Shown: piece by piece, positions 53,195 to 64,000 of the stretch
How positions within the stretch are numbered: the stretch's first letter is position 1
Layout of the letters: the number at the start of each line of letters is the position of its first letter
Source: Onchocerca lupi
Lineage: Eukaryota > Nematoda > Chromadorea > Rhabditida > Onchocercidae
DNA length: 64,000 nt
Reading direction: 5' to 3'
Assembly: GCA_028564675.1 (NCBI GenBank)
Contig: JAOVVO010000039.1
Location: 176,835 to 240,834 of the forward strand
Notes under the pieces: model-generated
What the model saw: only the letters and a program-made list of their open reading frames with translations
The model's database searches: none
What the model was told of the DNA's origin: nothing
Translations under genes and position numbers: made by a program

Positions 53195-56100
53195 CTATTC
53201 TTTTGAATTTAAAAGATTGACCTGAGAGAGACCATGCACGATTTCCACTGATGTAATAAATGTCTTCGTTTGTATGTCATGTGGGAAATTATACACAATC
53301 AATGTATCATCTTGCTGATTAATCACACCTATATGTAGATATCAGTGAATTAAAATGAACACTGGAAAGATTTTCTGTAAGCAGCAAGTAATTTAAAACT
53401 AGAAATTTATGATTAGAAAAAGATTTAGAAATTAACACTTATACTTGATTATTCATTAAATTATCACAGATACTAGCAAGAATCGTTACCGGAAGGGTCA
53501 AACTCTGCTCCGTAAGAAATTTTTGATGAAAAATTCATTCAAAATCGTGCTATTTGTAAAAAATTCAGAAGTCAGTGTTTAAGCAACAATTCGATTTGTT
53601 CAACATAATTTTTTTTTTTTTGATATTCAAACGTTCAGAAAACAGCTATAATGTGGACCTTGGAATTTTTTGTCAAGAATCATTTGTGCCAATTTTTTTT
53701 CCACTTGTTTAATTGGAAGATGGATGTTTTTCGCTAAGTTAGCCATCTGAAATCGAAGCTCTTACAGAGGTTTTTTTAATTTGTAATACCAAATTTAAAT
53801 TTTAATCTTTTTTAAATAAAATTTGGATTAATAATCAAATTTTTCAAATAAATGTTTTGAAACATTGTGGAAAAAAGTAGGAAATGCTCTAAAAGCATGC
53901 TATAAATATTGAAATCATGACTATCCTATAAAAAAAACATGAGCTTAATTCTGTTACATGAATTTAAGCATTAATTTCGAGTATTTCGAAAATCCCAGGA
54001 TTATAGAAAAAAAAAGTGATAATACTTCAATAAGGGAATAGGGTTCGATGGCTTGACTGATATTCTTTTCAAGTACTGTATCGGCAAGTGAATCAACATG
54101 TCTCCGGATTACTATATCTGACTGAAGCTCCACATTATATTCGTCAAATGCCTGTAGTTTTTACATAATTCAAAAAATACTTTTATTCAATTACTTAATT
54201 AAAATTTTTAAAACAGTAGGAGTGAATTTTTGCCATCTCCTGTAAGTTAGTAAAAAAATTAATGGATAAAATATCTTTTAACGCTGGATTTTTAGGAGAA
54301 AAAAAGCATAGTAAAGGTCTGAAATTAAAAAGTTAGGCATAAGAATAATGAAAATATGCTTCTTTCTGGGAAACATGTAAGCATGAAAGTCACAAATTGT
54401 AAGCCTTGTAATAGTTTTGTAAGGATCGATTCTCAAGTGCTTCTGCTATAGTTCTTATCGCATCCAGGTCACGACCCGAATATTTGGCTGCCAGTTTGCT
54501 GGATAGTATTGAGCGTACTTCCAGTTCTTCGTTTAGCATAATCTGAAAAAGAGGCAAGTAAAAATTCTTGAATGATGATAACAGAAATGCAACAACGACT
54601 TCCTTCTATAAAATAATTAAATGCAGGATTTTTAGGATTATTTTAAAGTGAAAAAAGTATACTTTTGCAACACACATATATTTGAGAGCTTTCTGAGCAT
54701 TAGCTTCATCTTCATTAGCGTCGAAATTCTCAAAGGCTTCATAAAAATATGAATAAGCTGTTCTGAAGTCTTGATCCTCGGCCATGTTCAATATTCCCGA
54801 TTCTATATCAAGTTGAGCCTAAACTACAAGAAGTATTTTAGATGATTAAAAAGGAAATTAGTGCGATTTGAGAAGGAATCGAGCTTTAGAATCACTCAGT
54901 CAGATGGATAAATGCTTCAGCAGATATCTCTCCAACATTCCATCACATCACTGCATTAATTAATCGTGAAAGAATCAACCTGTAACTTGGTATCAATAAT
55001 GCATAAAGAGTTGGCTATAATTCGCGCAGCCACGAGTGCAGCACGAGAACGATTCAAGTTGTTGAGTGCGAAGGCGGCTTTACTCTCTTCCAGATGCACC
55101 TCCAGTTGGATATTCTTATCTCCAACTTTCTTAAGTTCATTCTTCAGTTTCGCACCTATTCATCCATTCAGTTATGAGCACATTGAAAGTCGGGAAGAAT
55201 GTTAAGAAGGGGAAATACAATTTGAAATTGGCTTCATTAAAAAAAAAATTATTAGTTTCGATCACTTATTAAAATAAAAAAAATGGAACTTAAGAAAATA
55301 AAGGAAATTAGAAAGAGGAAAGTGATATGAACTGACAAAGTGGAATTTCGAAAGTTTTCCTCTCTCAAAACTTTCCAGCTGTAACAGGAAAAGGGTCATA
55401 AAAACAGAAAGGAAAAGAACAGACCGCTTTCGATTCTTCCGATTCCGGATGTATGAAACGGAACTCACCCATTGTCAATGCATCAGCATGTCGTCCTATT
55501 TCGTTTAACAGACGCATCAAGCGTACTTCCAGCATATACCGTAAAAATATTCGATTTTGTTGCTTGGCCCAATGAACACATTCCGTACAAAGTGCAAGCT
55601 TTATTGGACAATATTATACTTTCATAACTTTGGGTAATACCGTATATCGTAGTAATATCCAATACCATCTCATGTATAATATGCTAAAGTCAACTTTTCA
55701 GAAAATTTACGAATAATTAATTACCTTAAAATCGGAATCTCTGCCAATTTTCAAACACCAATCGATTAAGTTACGAATTAATTTTGCAGCTTTTGCCATG
55801 CCATAGGAAAGTAGATGTGGTCTCAATGTGGTTAATAATTTCGTTAAACCTTCAATTTACAAAAAAATCTCCAAAAAGATTTTGGAAAAATCAGGATTTT
55901 CTAAATTGTCCGTATAATTCGTAAATCGCTCTTAAATTTAACTGAATCAAATTTGTAACTGCTGTTAAATAAATCGAAACCGGATACAACAAGACTTTTA
56001 ATTTTATTCCTTCCATCTTTTTCAATTAAAGCACATATATTAAATACCTTCGATGTCGTTAGCCAACAACATTTTCTTGGCTATCTTCATGATTAAATCT

Positions 56101-56529
56101 TCACGACGCTTTAGTTCCTCTTCATCATTTTCTTTTACTTTAGCGCTGACTAAATTAATAGAACATTTAAAAAAATCCCTATAATTTAATATTGTTTTTC
56201 ATTAAAATCATAGGGAAAACAATATTATTGGTTAAATTTTAAAAATGCATTATCTATTACTGAATTAAGTATGATATTTCTCATCTAATTAATTCTAAAT
56301 ATCCGACAATCCTATCCAAGAATATTATTTCTCTGTGAATATTAAAACTGAACAACCAAATGGTGAAATCACAGCTATCGATACATGAATTTTACAAATA
56401 TGATACGTTCTATTTTTTTCGATTCACTTTTTATGCAATGTGGAACAAGCAGAAATTATCTAATCAGGCTGTCATACTTAGAGCGACGAGATGTTGGATT
56501 GAGAAATCCTGGGCTTCTGAATTGGGCAT
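53195..56529 (-). CDS. 26S proteasome regulatory subunit RPN6/PSMD11 (divergent)
   Basis: Minus-strand exons in order: 56529-56478, 56149-56048, 55849-55725, 55598-55469, 55155-54980, 54818-54663, 54542-54405, 54151-54026, 53746-53659, 53328-53195; 1227 nt, 408 aa (human PSMD11 has 422). RPN6 is a lid subunit that clamps the lid to the 20S core and the ATPase ring. The N-terminal alpha-solenoid is seen in AKAAKLIRNLIDWCLKIGR and FLRYMLEVRLMRLLNEIGR; the family signature TAYSYFYEAFENFD is at about 215, ALKYM...IMLNEELEV follows, and the C-terminal PCI region includes VEKKLAQMILDKKFQG. The start is the first ATG after a CTAG acceptor (56541), giving a slightly short N-terminus. One intron (54404-54152) is GC-AG. 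Outside the core motifs it differs a lot from canonical RPN6, for example in the last 40 residues, so it may be a specialised paralogue as C. elegans rpn-6.2 is to rpn-6.1; that is inference. Confidence 0.9.
54152..54404 (-). other. GC-AG intron in RPN6
   Basis: Homology requires joining NRSLQNYYK to AFDEYNVELQ (human KNRSLADFEKALTDYRAEL). This puts the donor at AAG/GC (54404-54403) with acceptor CTACAG. The only nearby GT would shift the frame, and read-through meets TGA within four codons. Confidence 0.8.
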
Positions 56530-59500
56530 AGCAAACACAATTAATATCCAACTGTCCTAGTTCGCACATAACAAAACAATAATAAGGAGAGATCAATTCA
56601 AGACCTAAATACTATACACTTTATATTAATTATGCATGCAAATTATTTCAACTCTTTATTTAGAAAAGATGCAACTTGAATTCTGCATTTTCGAATATCT
56701 GGTTTTTGAATTTTATGGATCTCATCGTTCATTTTAGATTTTCTGAAATCGAAGAAGAGAAATTATAAGAAACTCAAACTTCTATCATCATGACGTCCGT
56801 AGCCATCAATTTTCAACTTTTAAAATTGCAAGTTTCGTAAATTATATGTAAGCAATGCTGATTTTCAAATGCATAACTTTTTTTCATGATTGTGATTGAA
56901 AGTCTATGAGATGCAGATTGTTGTTCATATATTTGAAAGTGTTAGAAAAATAACTGTCTAAAGTGATTCAAAAAATTAAGCTTTAACTGATTTCATTTTC
57001 TGTCGAATGCCAACTGTAACTATTTCCATCAAAATAATTTTGCAACATACAACATATTCTAATAATCGCTTTGCTTCACCGAAATAGGTTTCAAACATGA
57101 TTCTTTCATTAAAGATCTATTTTAATACTTGCAAAACTATTCGTTTTTTTTTCTTTTTTTTCGGTATTTTCTTCATTTAAAAGCTTTTTAACTGCAAATA
57201 GATGATTGTGAGAGAGATGTAATTCAACTTGATGAGACGTAAGAAAATTTATTTTCGTTACCTATTTTTTATTTTGAGTTGATATAAGGATATCAAAATT
57301 TTCTATGTTCTGATTTTGTTCTTCACTTGCAAATATATTTAGAAGTAACAGAAGGTTTTCTCCATAGCATAGCCTCAGACTGTCGAACTTTATATTTTAA
57401 TCACATGTTTTCAAACTTTGCACAAATTCTATAAATGAAATATACGATGTTAATATCATTCATTCATTCATTAAAGTACATGATTACTATATAATTCAAT
57501 AGTACTATATAATTCAATTATATATTCTATAATTAAATATTGTATAATTCAATTATATAGTAACCAAGTACCATATAATTCAATCGTTCGGCTGCCATAA
57601 TATACCTCTAGATTTGAGATGAAGCATGCATTCATTTCATCCATTTTTCATTCTTTACGTTTTCTTGGCTTTCAACAGAATTATTTGGCTTCAAACAAAC
57701 TTGTCTATCCATTATTCTGTATCAGTAGTGTCAACTGTATTGCTGTTAGTTTTTGCATTTACGCGTAGAGAAATAATCTTTTCTTGGTAATGGGAACTTT
57801 TGCAAATGAGAAGCTCAGATTATAAAACTTTCTCTTCTTTTCTGTTCCTTTGAAATACTGGTGTATTATAGAGCAGCAAATAATCGTGAAAATGTCACAA
57901 TTACTAACCCCGTCAACCTGACTATTTCTTCACGTGAACCTACTTTGTGACTTAATCTTTCCCTACCCACATGATGATGATTAGATGTGAGAGATTCATT
58001 TCATTTCTGAAAAGTATTAGACTGGAAACTGAGAAGAGATGAAAAATATCAAATTATGAAAGGAACTGATATTCAATTTCTCATGTTGATTTGTTGTTTC
58101 GTATAAAAACATTGATGGGGGAATAATGCCAATATCTCGCTAACTTGATTTTTTAGTCTTTTTTTATCTTGTCAGATAAAATATATTGTAAAAGTCGATC
58201 TACTTCATACATATTTCATTGCTGTTGTTTACATCATCTGTGAAATTTAAACTCAAATTTCATTTTCACTCCATACAATGCTAGCAGACATCTTGTGCAA
58301 CTTTAAATGAGGGTATGCATGTTTTGCTCTCATCATGTGCATTAATTAATTGACTTAAGAAGGATTTTAGCGTGCGAAGAATATCTATCAAAAACTTTAA
58401 TTTTAATCCAAATCGGATACCATAGATATTCTACTAATTTTTACTATAGCAATACTCGTATTCCATTAAAGTCCAAATGAAATTCTGTGACGTGCGAGTT
58501 TTAAATAAAATTTGAGTAGGAATAGATGAGACTCTGGAAGCAATTGAATTTATTGGAAATGTCTTTTTTTAATCAAATCATTGAAAAGAAGCAGTTTTTA
58601 GTCTTTTTTCCAGGAATTTGATGAAGAATCATAATTGATAGCTATACTTATTTAGCGCTTTTTATTTTTTGGAATCAGCAAAAAACAGCATTACGATGTC
58701 GGCTTTAAGTATGCTTCAACGAACTAATTTGAATTGTTTACTTTCGGAACACTTCACATTCAGAAAATAAATCTATCAATGCTTCATTCTCATAAATTCT
58801 TCTGAAAAAAAAATCACCGCACAATGAATATTTTCTTGAATGATTAAACTAGACAGAGTGGTAGCTCTTAAAATGGATAACTGCAAGCATAATTCAATGT
58901 TTTAAATAGCTAAAAAAGAATGTGAATTGTATCATCAAAATGCAAGTTTGTTCTTCTTTGTTTTACGCCTCACAATATAGTATTCTAATTTTGTTTGCGA
59001 TTTATTTAGAATTTTAACTGAACATCTTTTTAAAATTTTAAAATTGAATACCTTTTCACAGTAAATAGAATGCGAGTTTAAAAAGATTGGATTTTTTGAT
59101 TGTATTTTCGAATTTTTCACAAATTGTTCAAACCGAACTAGTGAAATTGAAACCATATTGCACTTGCTTAGTTACTAATAATATAGTTTTTGATCGGTAT
59201 CCTTAAAACAACTTAACATGTAAAAGCTCACAAATCATTATGATATCATTCATAAAGTACATGTCGTTAAAACTATTCAGCGATCAAGTATTGTCATTCT
59301 TATTTTACGAAACTGAAGCCTTCAAACAACCAAGTACTAGCAATATTACTATGACAATTTTACTTCAAAAATGAATTCGAAATTTATAATCATAAATTAT
59401 ATTTGTTAAATAAGTATCTATCTCTCTATTGTCTAGCTGATGCAACTTACTGGCAGTTACTGAAAATAGCTCTGTTGTTGTTAATGATTAACAGTTTAAT

Positions 59501-59669
59501 AAAAATCTCCAGAGAATCAAGGCTTGGAAATTATGTATGTTTCGGGATGGAATTTTCAAAAGGAAAGAGAAATGAGTGTTTATAGGAAAATGCGGATAGC
59601 AAACGAGAAACTGTTCAAAATTTCAGACTCAAAGTCAGTGGTTGCGAGAATTAACTTTGTAACAACCGT
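56530..59669. other. AT-rich spacer upstream of RPN6
   Basis: Presumably holds the RPN6 promoter near 56.6 kb. No gene supported. A CATT tetranucleotide run (57455-57472) and an imperfect TATAATTCAAT-type tandem repeat (57487-57585) are present. Confidence 0.55.
57487..57585. repeat. Imperfect tandem repeat of a TATAATTCAAT unit
   Basis: The unit TATATAATTCAAT occurs four times with variable spacers, partly forming small inverted repeats with TTATATA. No role is evident. Confidence 0.8.
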
Positions 59670-59826
59670 CTAGCAAGAGGACAGTGTGCTGCTCCTTTTC
59701 CAGAAGAATCAATATTCGATATACCTGGCTATCCTGTCATTACTAAGCAAAGACTGATTGAACAATTGATGGAAGAAACTTTGCCATTTGGGCCTGTTTA
59801 CCCTTTAAATCAAAGGGTGGAGAAAG
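59670..59826 (+). pseudogene. Fragment of a bacterial (Wolbachia-like) ferredoxin-NADP reductase
   Basis: A plus-strand stretch of about 50 codons reads GQCAAPFPEESIFDIPGYPV followed by ITKQRLIEQLMEETLPF and VYPLNQRVEKV. This is the GGQC-ALYPEK-PIYDIPGYPVI region plus the next segment of the thioredoxin-reductase-like ferredoxin/flavodoxin-NADP+ reductases found in alphaproteobacteria including Wolbachia. No FAD-binding start (GxGxxG) is seen upstream and homology stops after VEKV, so the piece is truncated at both ends and not spliced to anything I can see. Most likely a nuclear Wolbachia transfer. A remnant of some other flavoprotein is possible but fits less well. A functional product is not expected. 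Confidence 0.65.
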
Positions 59827-60052
59827 TCTACTTGATGTTCATAACTTGCTATTACACGACAAATATATCTTGATCATTTCATTTTGTTCCAGCATTTGCC
59901 AATGAAATGCCTATATATTCTCTCATCCATCCTTCAATTAATTATATATCCCAAAACATTTGTCATTCAACAAAATGGCAAATCAAAAGACGAGTCAGTT
60001 TAACATAAGTTCAATTCTTCCTTCTTGCCCTTCTCCCCTTTTCTTTCCTTCT

Positions 60053-60088
60053 CCTTTCCTTCCTTCCTTCCTTCCTTCCTTCCTTCCC
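60053..60088. repeat. (TTCC)n microsatellite
   Basis: About nine tetranucleotide units, giving a false Pro/Ser/Leu-rich open frame on the plus strand. Confidence 0.9.
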
Positions 60089-62023
60089 TTTTCCCACAAC
60101 TATTGGACTAATTCCTTGTTTTCTCTTCATCCCAGTCAATTCAAAGCAAATATCAATGAAAGATATCAGTGTTGGAGTTCCACATTTTCTTATCTTATGA
60201 CATTGCTTATCACTTCCATTTTTTCTTTCAACTTGAGTTCAATCAATTTCGTATAAACAGCCGATTAACTAAACATAAGTGACCAAAGTTGCCAGATTCG
60301 ATATTTATTTACTACTAGTTTACTCATTTTTGATCAGATCAGGTAGAGTCGAATATCCTCGCTCTTTGCAATAATGTATATTGAATGATTGATCGGTTGT
60401 TTCTTATCTATTTTTGATTTTTGTATTCAGCATTTAATATCTCGAAATTCAATTATTTGTTTAGTTTGTATCAAATTGTGAACTTCATCACCACAATGTT
60501 AACAGTACTAATGATTCCAGCAAAATTATTTCATGACAGTAATGAGTGGAAATTAATATACTCCAAAGCGATTAACATAAAAATTGCTACACTTTTCAAG
60601 AAGTTGAAATGTTTTTAAAATTTAGCCTCTACGAAAAACTGAACTCAGCTTTAAGTTGTACCCTAGAGATCTGATGGAGACAAAAAAGAAGAAAGAAGCT
60701 AATCTTTCAATTATATTTTTTAGTCCAAAGCAATTCCTGTATTTGTTATTTGGCCATCATCTGATTGATTGAAAGTATCCTCTTGTTCGGCTTGCTTTCG
60801 ACAAGTTTTTAATTGGTATGTGTATATGATATTCGGCCCTGTGAATTGTAATGTTGGGAGTACAAGCAGTTCGAACAATACAGGTCAAATATGCCTTTCT
60901 TTGTTTCTTTTTAATAATATTTTAAACTTTTATTTCTTGTCTTTTTATTGCTTTCTGCAATCATTACAAGAAATTTTTATAAGAAAGGTAAAATGGCATA
61001 ATAAAGGATGACCCGAGCTATTTCTCAACATCCCTTTTATGCCTTTCATAGAATGATTCAAATTTTGTTTCTATTTTTAACCATTTTGTTTAAAATTTGC
61101 ATTACCACTTAAACTTTTCATATTTTGAGATAGAAAAAAACTTTCAAAATCTTTCCATATACTAATTCGTCCATTTTCTTCATGCTTATTCTCCAATTAT
61201 TTGTTTCCTATGAATATCATCACACTCGCTAAGATAATTAACAATTTCTCCACTTATCTTAATATTTGCAAGCTCTTTCGGACATTCCTTTTAAATACAT
61301 GTGACCTCTCCATTCATTCAGCAAGGGCACTCAAATGACCTCAAGCAGACGGATAATTCTAGTTTGAATTCAAGATATTGAAAGGAACATTCATCAAAGA
61401 GAGTAATGAAGCCAAAATAAAAGTACCACTGACTCCTCTTTTTGCTTAGTACACTTTCAACAATTCGTTATCAATTATTAGCTAAGCTGCGATATGTGAC
61501 AATGCGGTGAAGGAGGATTCAGGTTCGGTTCCTGCCATTCACTCCATAAGCAAAAAAATCGATAAAAGTACTTTCCAAAAAAAAAAAGAGAAAAAGTCGC
61601 AAAAAAAGATTACTGCTTCAACAAAAAGCGACAATCATTATTCATCAAATAATCAAATCTACTTAGCACACTATTCGCTTTAAGGAACAAAATTTGATTA
61701 GGCTGAAAACGAAACGAGCTATTGAAAGAAGATATAACGCTTTTAATTTAAAATTAAATTAAAGAAATTAAGGAGACACATAAAGTGCAAGGACTGAAAT
61801 ACGATGAATTCGATGGAGATTCTGTGGCATTAAACTGAGATGCATTATAATTTCAATTATTTTTTGTTTTTATTTTTGTTCTTTTTCTAAAAAAAATCCT
61901 CCTTTCATCAAAAAATTTTAACAGCTGTAAATAGTGATGAATTGGACATCAGGTTCGAAAAATTAGTTTGGTCCAAATTCGATAAGAAATTCTCATGAAT
62001 TATCTGTTTCTATTTTAGAATTT

Positions 62024-62071
62024 AGTGGATCTGGAAATTTGATTAGAAAAATCAAATTTTCCAAATCCACT
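62024..62071. repeat. Inverted repeat (hairpin), about 21-bp arms
   Basis: AGTGGATCTGGAAATTTGAT pairs, with one bulge and one mismatch, with the segment at 62050-62071; the loop is about 5 bases. Weaker pairing extends outward on both sides. There is no T-run or gene end next to it, so it is not called a terminator. Confidence 0.8.
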
Positions 62072-62273
62072 TTAAAATTTTGAAATTTGAATAGCTCAAT
62101 TCACTATCATTACATGTGACTTCAATAAAACATCAATGATTCGTTTGTTTCAATCAGCGATTATTTTGCTGCAAAAAAAAAATAAGTAGATGTGCTGAAA
62201 TCGAAGAAACAAAAATATCTTCTGGAGAAACTTTGTTAATAATCTATGAGCTTTGGATTTTGGCCTTTTTTAG

Positions 62274-62643
62274 AAGTGCAGAGAGAAAAAGAAGAAGTTA
62301 GCCCGCTCAAGCTCAGAACTGCAAGGGGAACGATTTCAAAGAGCTGCGAGGTGATTTTTTATTAATTTTAATGAAAAATTGGATCATTTCAAGCAAAAAT
62401 TTTAAAAATATTACTTGATCAATGAATCTGTCTTCTGAATGAGAATATTTATCTAAAAATCATGTAGAAATGCGATTTTAACTTCTTCTGAATAATAATT
62501 AATTAAGGCCAAGATAGCATAAGAATGTATGAAGAAGTGACAGTTGAACGTGGTTATGAGAAAAAAGAAACAATTGTGATAATATTTGATATATTTCATT
62601 GATAGTGTTGCAGATGAACACTAATAAGCTCGTTTCGTTTTAA
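62274..62643 (+). CDS. Possible 3' end of a small spliced gene
   Basis: Three candidate exons: 62274-62350, 62518-62575 and 62614-62643. Each is bounded by plausible splice sites and the phases join. The product segment is basic then charged (CREKKKKLARSSSEL, then YEEVTVERGYEKKETI, then MNTNKLVSF and TAA). The second intron would be only 38 bases, shorter than usual, and reading through it instead gives a stop 11 codons later. No upstream exon or homology was found. Confidence 0.25.
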
Positions 62644-63112
62644 TATTACAAATTAAATAGCAAAGGTAAGTAAAACGGAATTCCCAGAAATCATATATCA
62701 GCTCAGCTCGGATTAATTTAAATTACCTCATGACCTGATAATCGCCCAGAGTCTTGTGAAATTTTTTGACTGAAAGGCGAGACAGATTTCTTGATCATTA
62801 AAGAAAGCATGTTACCAAAACGAAATATCATAATTATCAAGAATTGAAATGGTTTTTAACACTTTACTTTTAATTTTCAAATCAATTTCCTCATTTCGCT
62901 TGAATACCAATAACTGTAAAAGCTCAACTTCTATGATCAGGAGATTATTATGATTCTATTTTGAATAAGTAATATCAATTAAATTTATGAATTTCTCTTT
63001 TTTCCTTTCATTCTTTTTAAAGAAATACGGTTTTTGATAATCTATGAGTAGTCTCAGTCGAAACGATGTTTTTTATTTGTGATCGTAAAATTAAAATGAT
63101 TTTGTTTTTCAG

Positions 63113-63136
63113 TTTTTTTTTTTTTTTTTTTTTTTT
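63113..63136. repeat. Poly-T tract
   Basis: A 24-base run of T following a CAG. Confidence 0.95.
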
Positions 63137-63699
63137 AATAATGATAAATGAATCATTAAATGAATTACGTATCATTTATTGCGAAATAACAACTGACAAT
63201 GAAATAGCAACTTAAATTGCGATATGTCTGTCTCAAATTTCAATTGAAATCACTATTTCATCATGAATTGTTTCATCGTTGAGATCAATTGAATTGATCA
63301 GACAGTTGAATATATCGATTTATCATTAACATTAATTTTTGTTTTTGCACAAAATGACTTTTAAAAAATGGCATGCAGCCAATGTTGATAAAATGTTGTT
63401 GCCATAAAAATCAATTATCATTAGTGATCAGGAAATTCAGTATGCTTGCAATTAGAAAAAAGAGACAGATTCAACTCTTTCATAAATGATCCTAAAGTAG
63501 TTATCAGTGATTTTAAGAACAGATACTCATTGTTTTGTATAGTGCATTTTACAGAGAAGACGAAGAGAAATTTCTGGAAGAACTGGCACATCTTCATCTG
63601 TAAGTTACGTTTACACTTGTCGCTTGTTCACTTCATCACAGTTATTCACAAAACGTATTTTCTTCTGGACCAACCCAGCTTTTTATTCTATTTTGGCCT

Positions 63700-63862
63700 T
63701 TAATAAAAGCCAATCCAAATGTCCGATGTTTCTTGACAATTGAAAACAGAAGTTAATTTCATTGTTGTGCACATAACTCTGCGTTGTTCACGTATATAAA
63801 GGTATGCGTGTGATAAACGTGTACGTAACGTTTCACGTCTAAGCTGAAGATTTTCAGCGTTG
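63700..63862 (-). CDS. Possible last exon of a gene entering from the right edge
   Basis: On the minus strand an open stretch ends with TAA at 63702-63700 and is preceded by acceptor-like CAATAG (after 63863) or CTCACAG a few bases further up. It encodes a coding-like segment, AENLQLRRETLRTRLSHAYL then YIREQRRVMCTTMKL. No family recognised, and the rest of the gene would lie beyond the window. Confidence 0.28.
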
Positions 63863-64000
63863 CTATTGACACTGTGAGAATGTAGCAATAGCAGCAGATA
63901 AGAATTTTTTCCCACTTTTATAGAAACTGGCTTGGATGTTCATGAGTTGTTAATAAGTTAATTTGCTAATTATTTGCTGAATGAAAGAAGTATATATATA

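Larger units (their letters stand above)
59827..62273. other. AT-rich spacer with simple repeats and a hairpin
   Basis: Holds a TTCC repeat (60053-60088), AT-rich sequence and a long imperfect hairpin (62024-62071). Some short open stretches (for example ending near 61836, reading KYDEFDGDSVALN) look mildly coding but have no supporting exon neighbours. Confidence 0.5.

Noticed and set aside
59960..60256. Pro/Ser/Leu-rich plus-strand frame
   Set aside because: Explained by the TTCC microsatellite.
61490..61562. tRNA-like T-loop motif (GGTTCGGTTCC)
   Set aside because: No matching acceptor, D or anticodon stems could be folded around it.
1..64000. CRISPR arrays, rRNA, spliced-leader RNA genes, bacterial promoters or terminators
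   Set aside because: None seen; the window is eukaryotic nuclear sequence and the repeats are simple or MITE-like.

Overview
The window reads as nuclear DNA of a nematode, most likely a filarial (spirurid) worm. It is strongly AT-rich by eye. Genes are split into many small exons of about 60-400 bp with TTTCAG-type acceptors and introns from about 100 bp to over 10 kb. The recognisable proteins are nematode/metazoan: TIR-1/SARM1, topoisomerase II and the proteasome lid subunit RPN6. A short decayed piece of a Wolbachia-like ferredoxin-NADP reductase near 59.7 kb fits a lineage that has, or once had, Wolbachia. Species is not decided here. All exon models were made by hand from splice signals plus phase continuity, and every multi-exon model closes in frame.

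Layout. 1-2 kb: no secure gene. 1.99-7.96 kb (+): a 17-exon C2H2/C2HC zinc-finger protein of about 633 aa that I do not recognise. 8-14 kb: mostly AT-rich sequence that probably holds upstream exons or promoters of the next gene. 14.35-39.38 kb (+): tir-1/SARM1, encoding ARM, two SAM and a catalytic TIR domain, with at least two alternative 5' ends. A 10.6-kb intron separates the upstream first exons from the common body, and it contains an alternative first exon (19.9 kb), an oppositely oriented gene for a small secreted basic protein (15.7-16.1 kb), and copies of a MITE-like repeat. Another tir-1 intron carries a decayed duplicate of the following ARM exon.

41.17-50.78 kb (+): a type IIA DNA topoisomerase with complete ATPase and cleavage core (1189 aa) but no C-terminal domain and, in the best model, a basic N-terminal leader. 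53.20-56.53 kb (-): RPN6/PSMD11, convergent with the topoisomerase and divergent from the canonical sequence. 56.6-64 kb: largely non-coding, with simple repeats, the Wolbachia-like fragment, a long hairpin and weak candidate exons near the right end.

The genes do not form an obvious pathway or operon; spacings are kilobases and strands differ. The most interesting points are the core-only topoisomerase II with a possible organelle leader, the nested secreted-protein gene, the exon-duplication relic and alternative starts of tir-1, two GC-AG introns confirmed by protein homology, and the bacterial transfer remnant.
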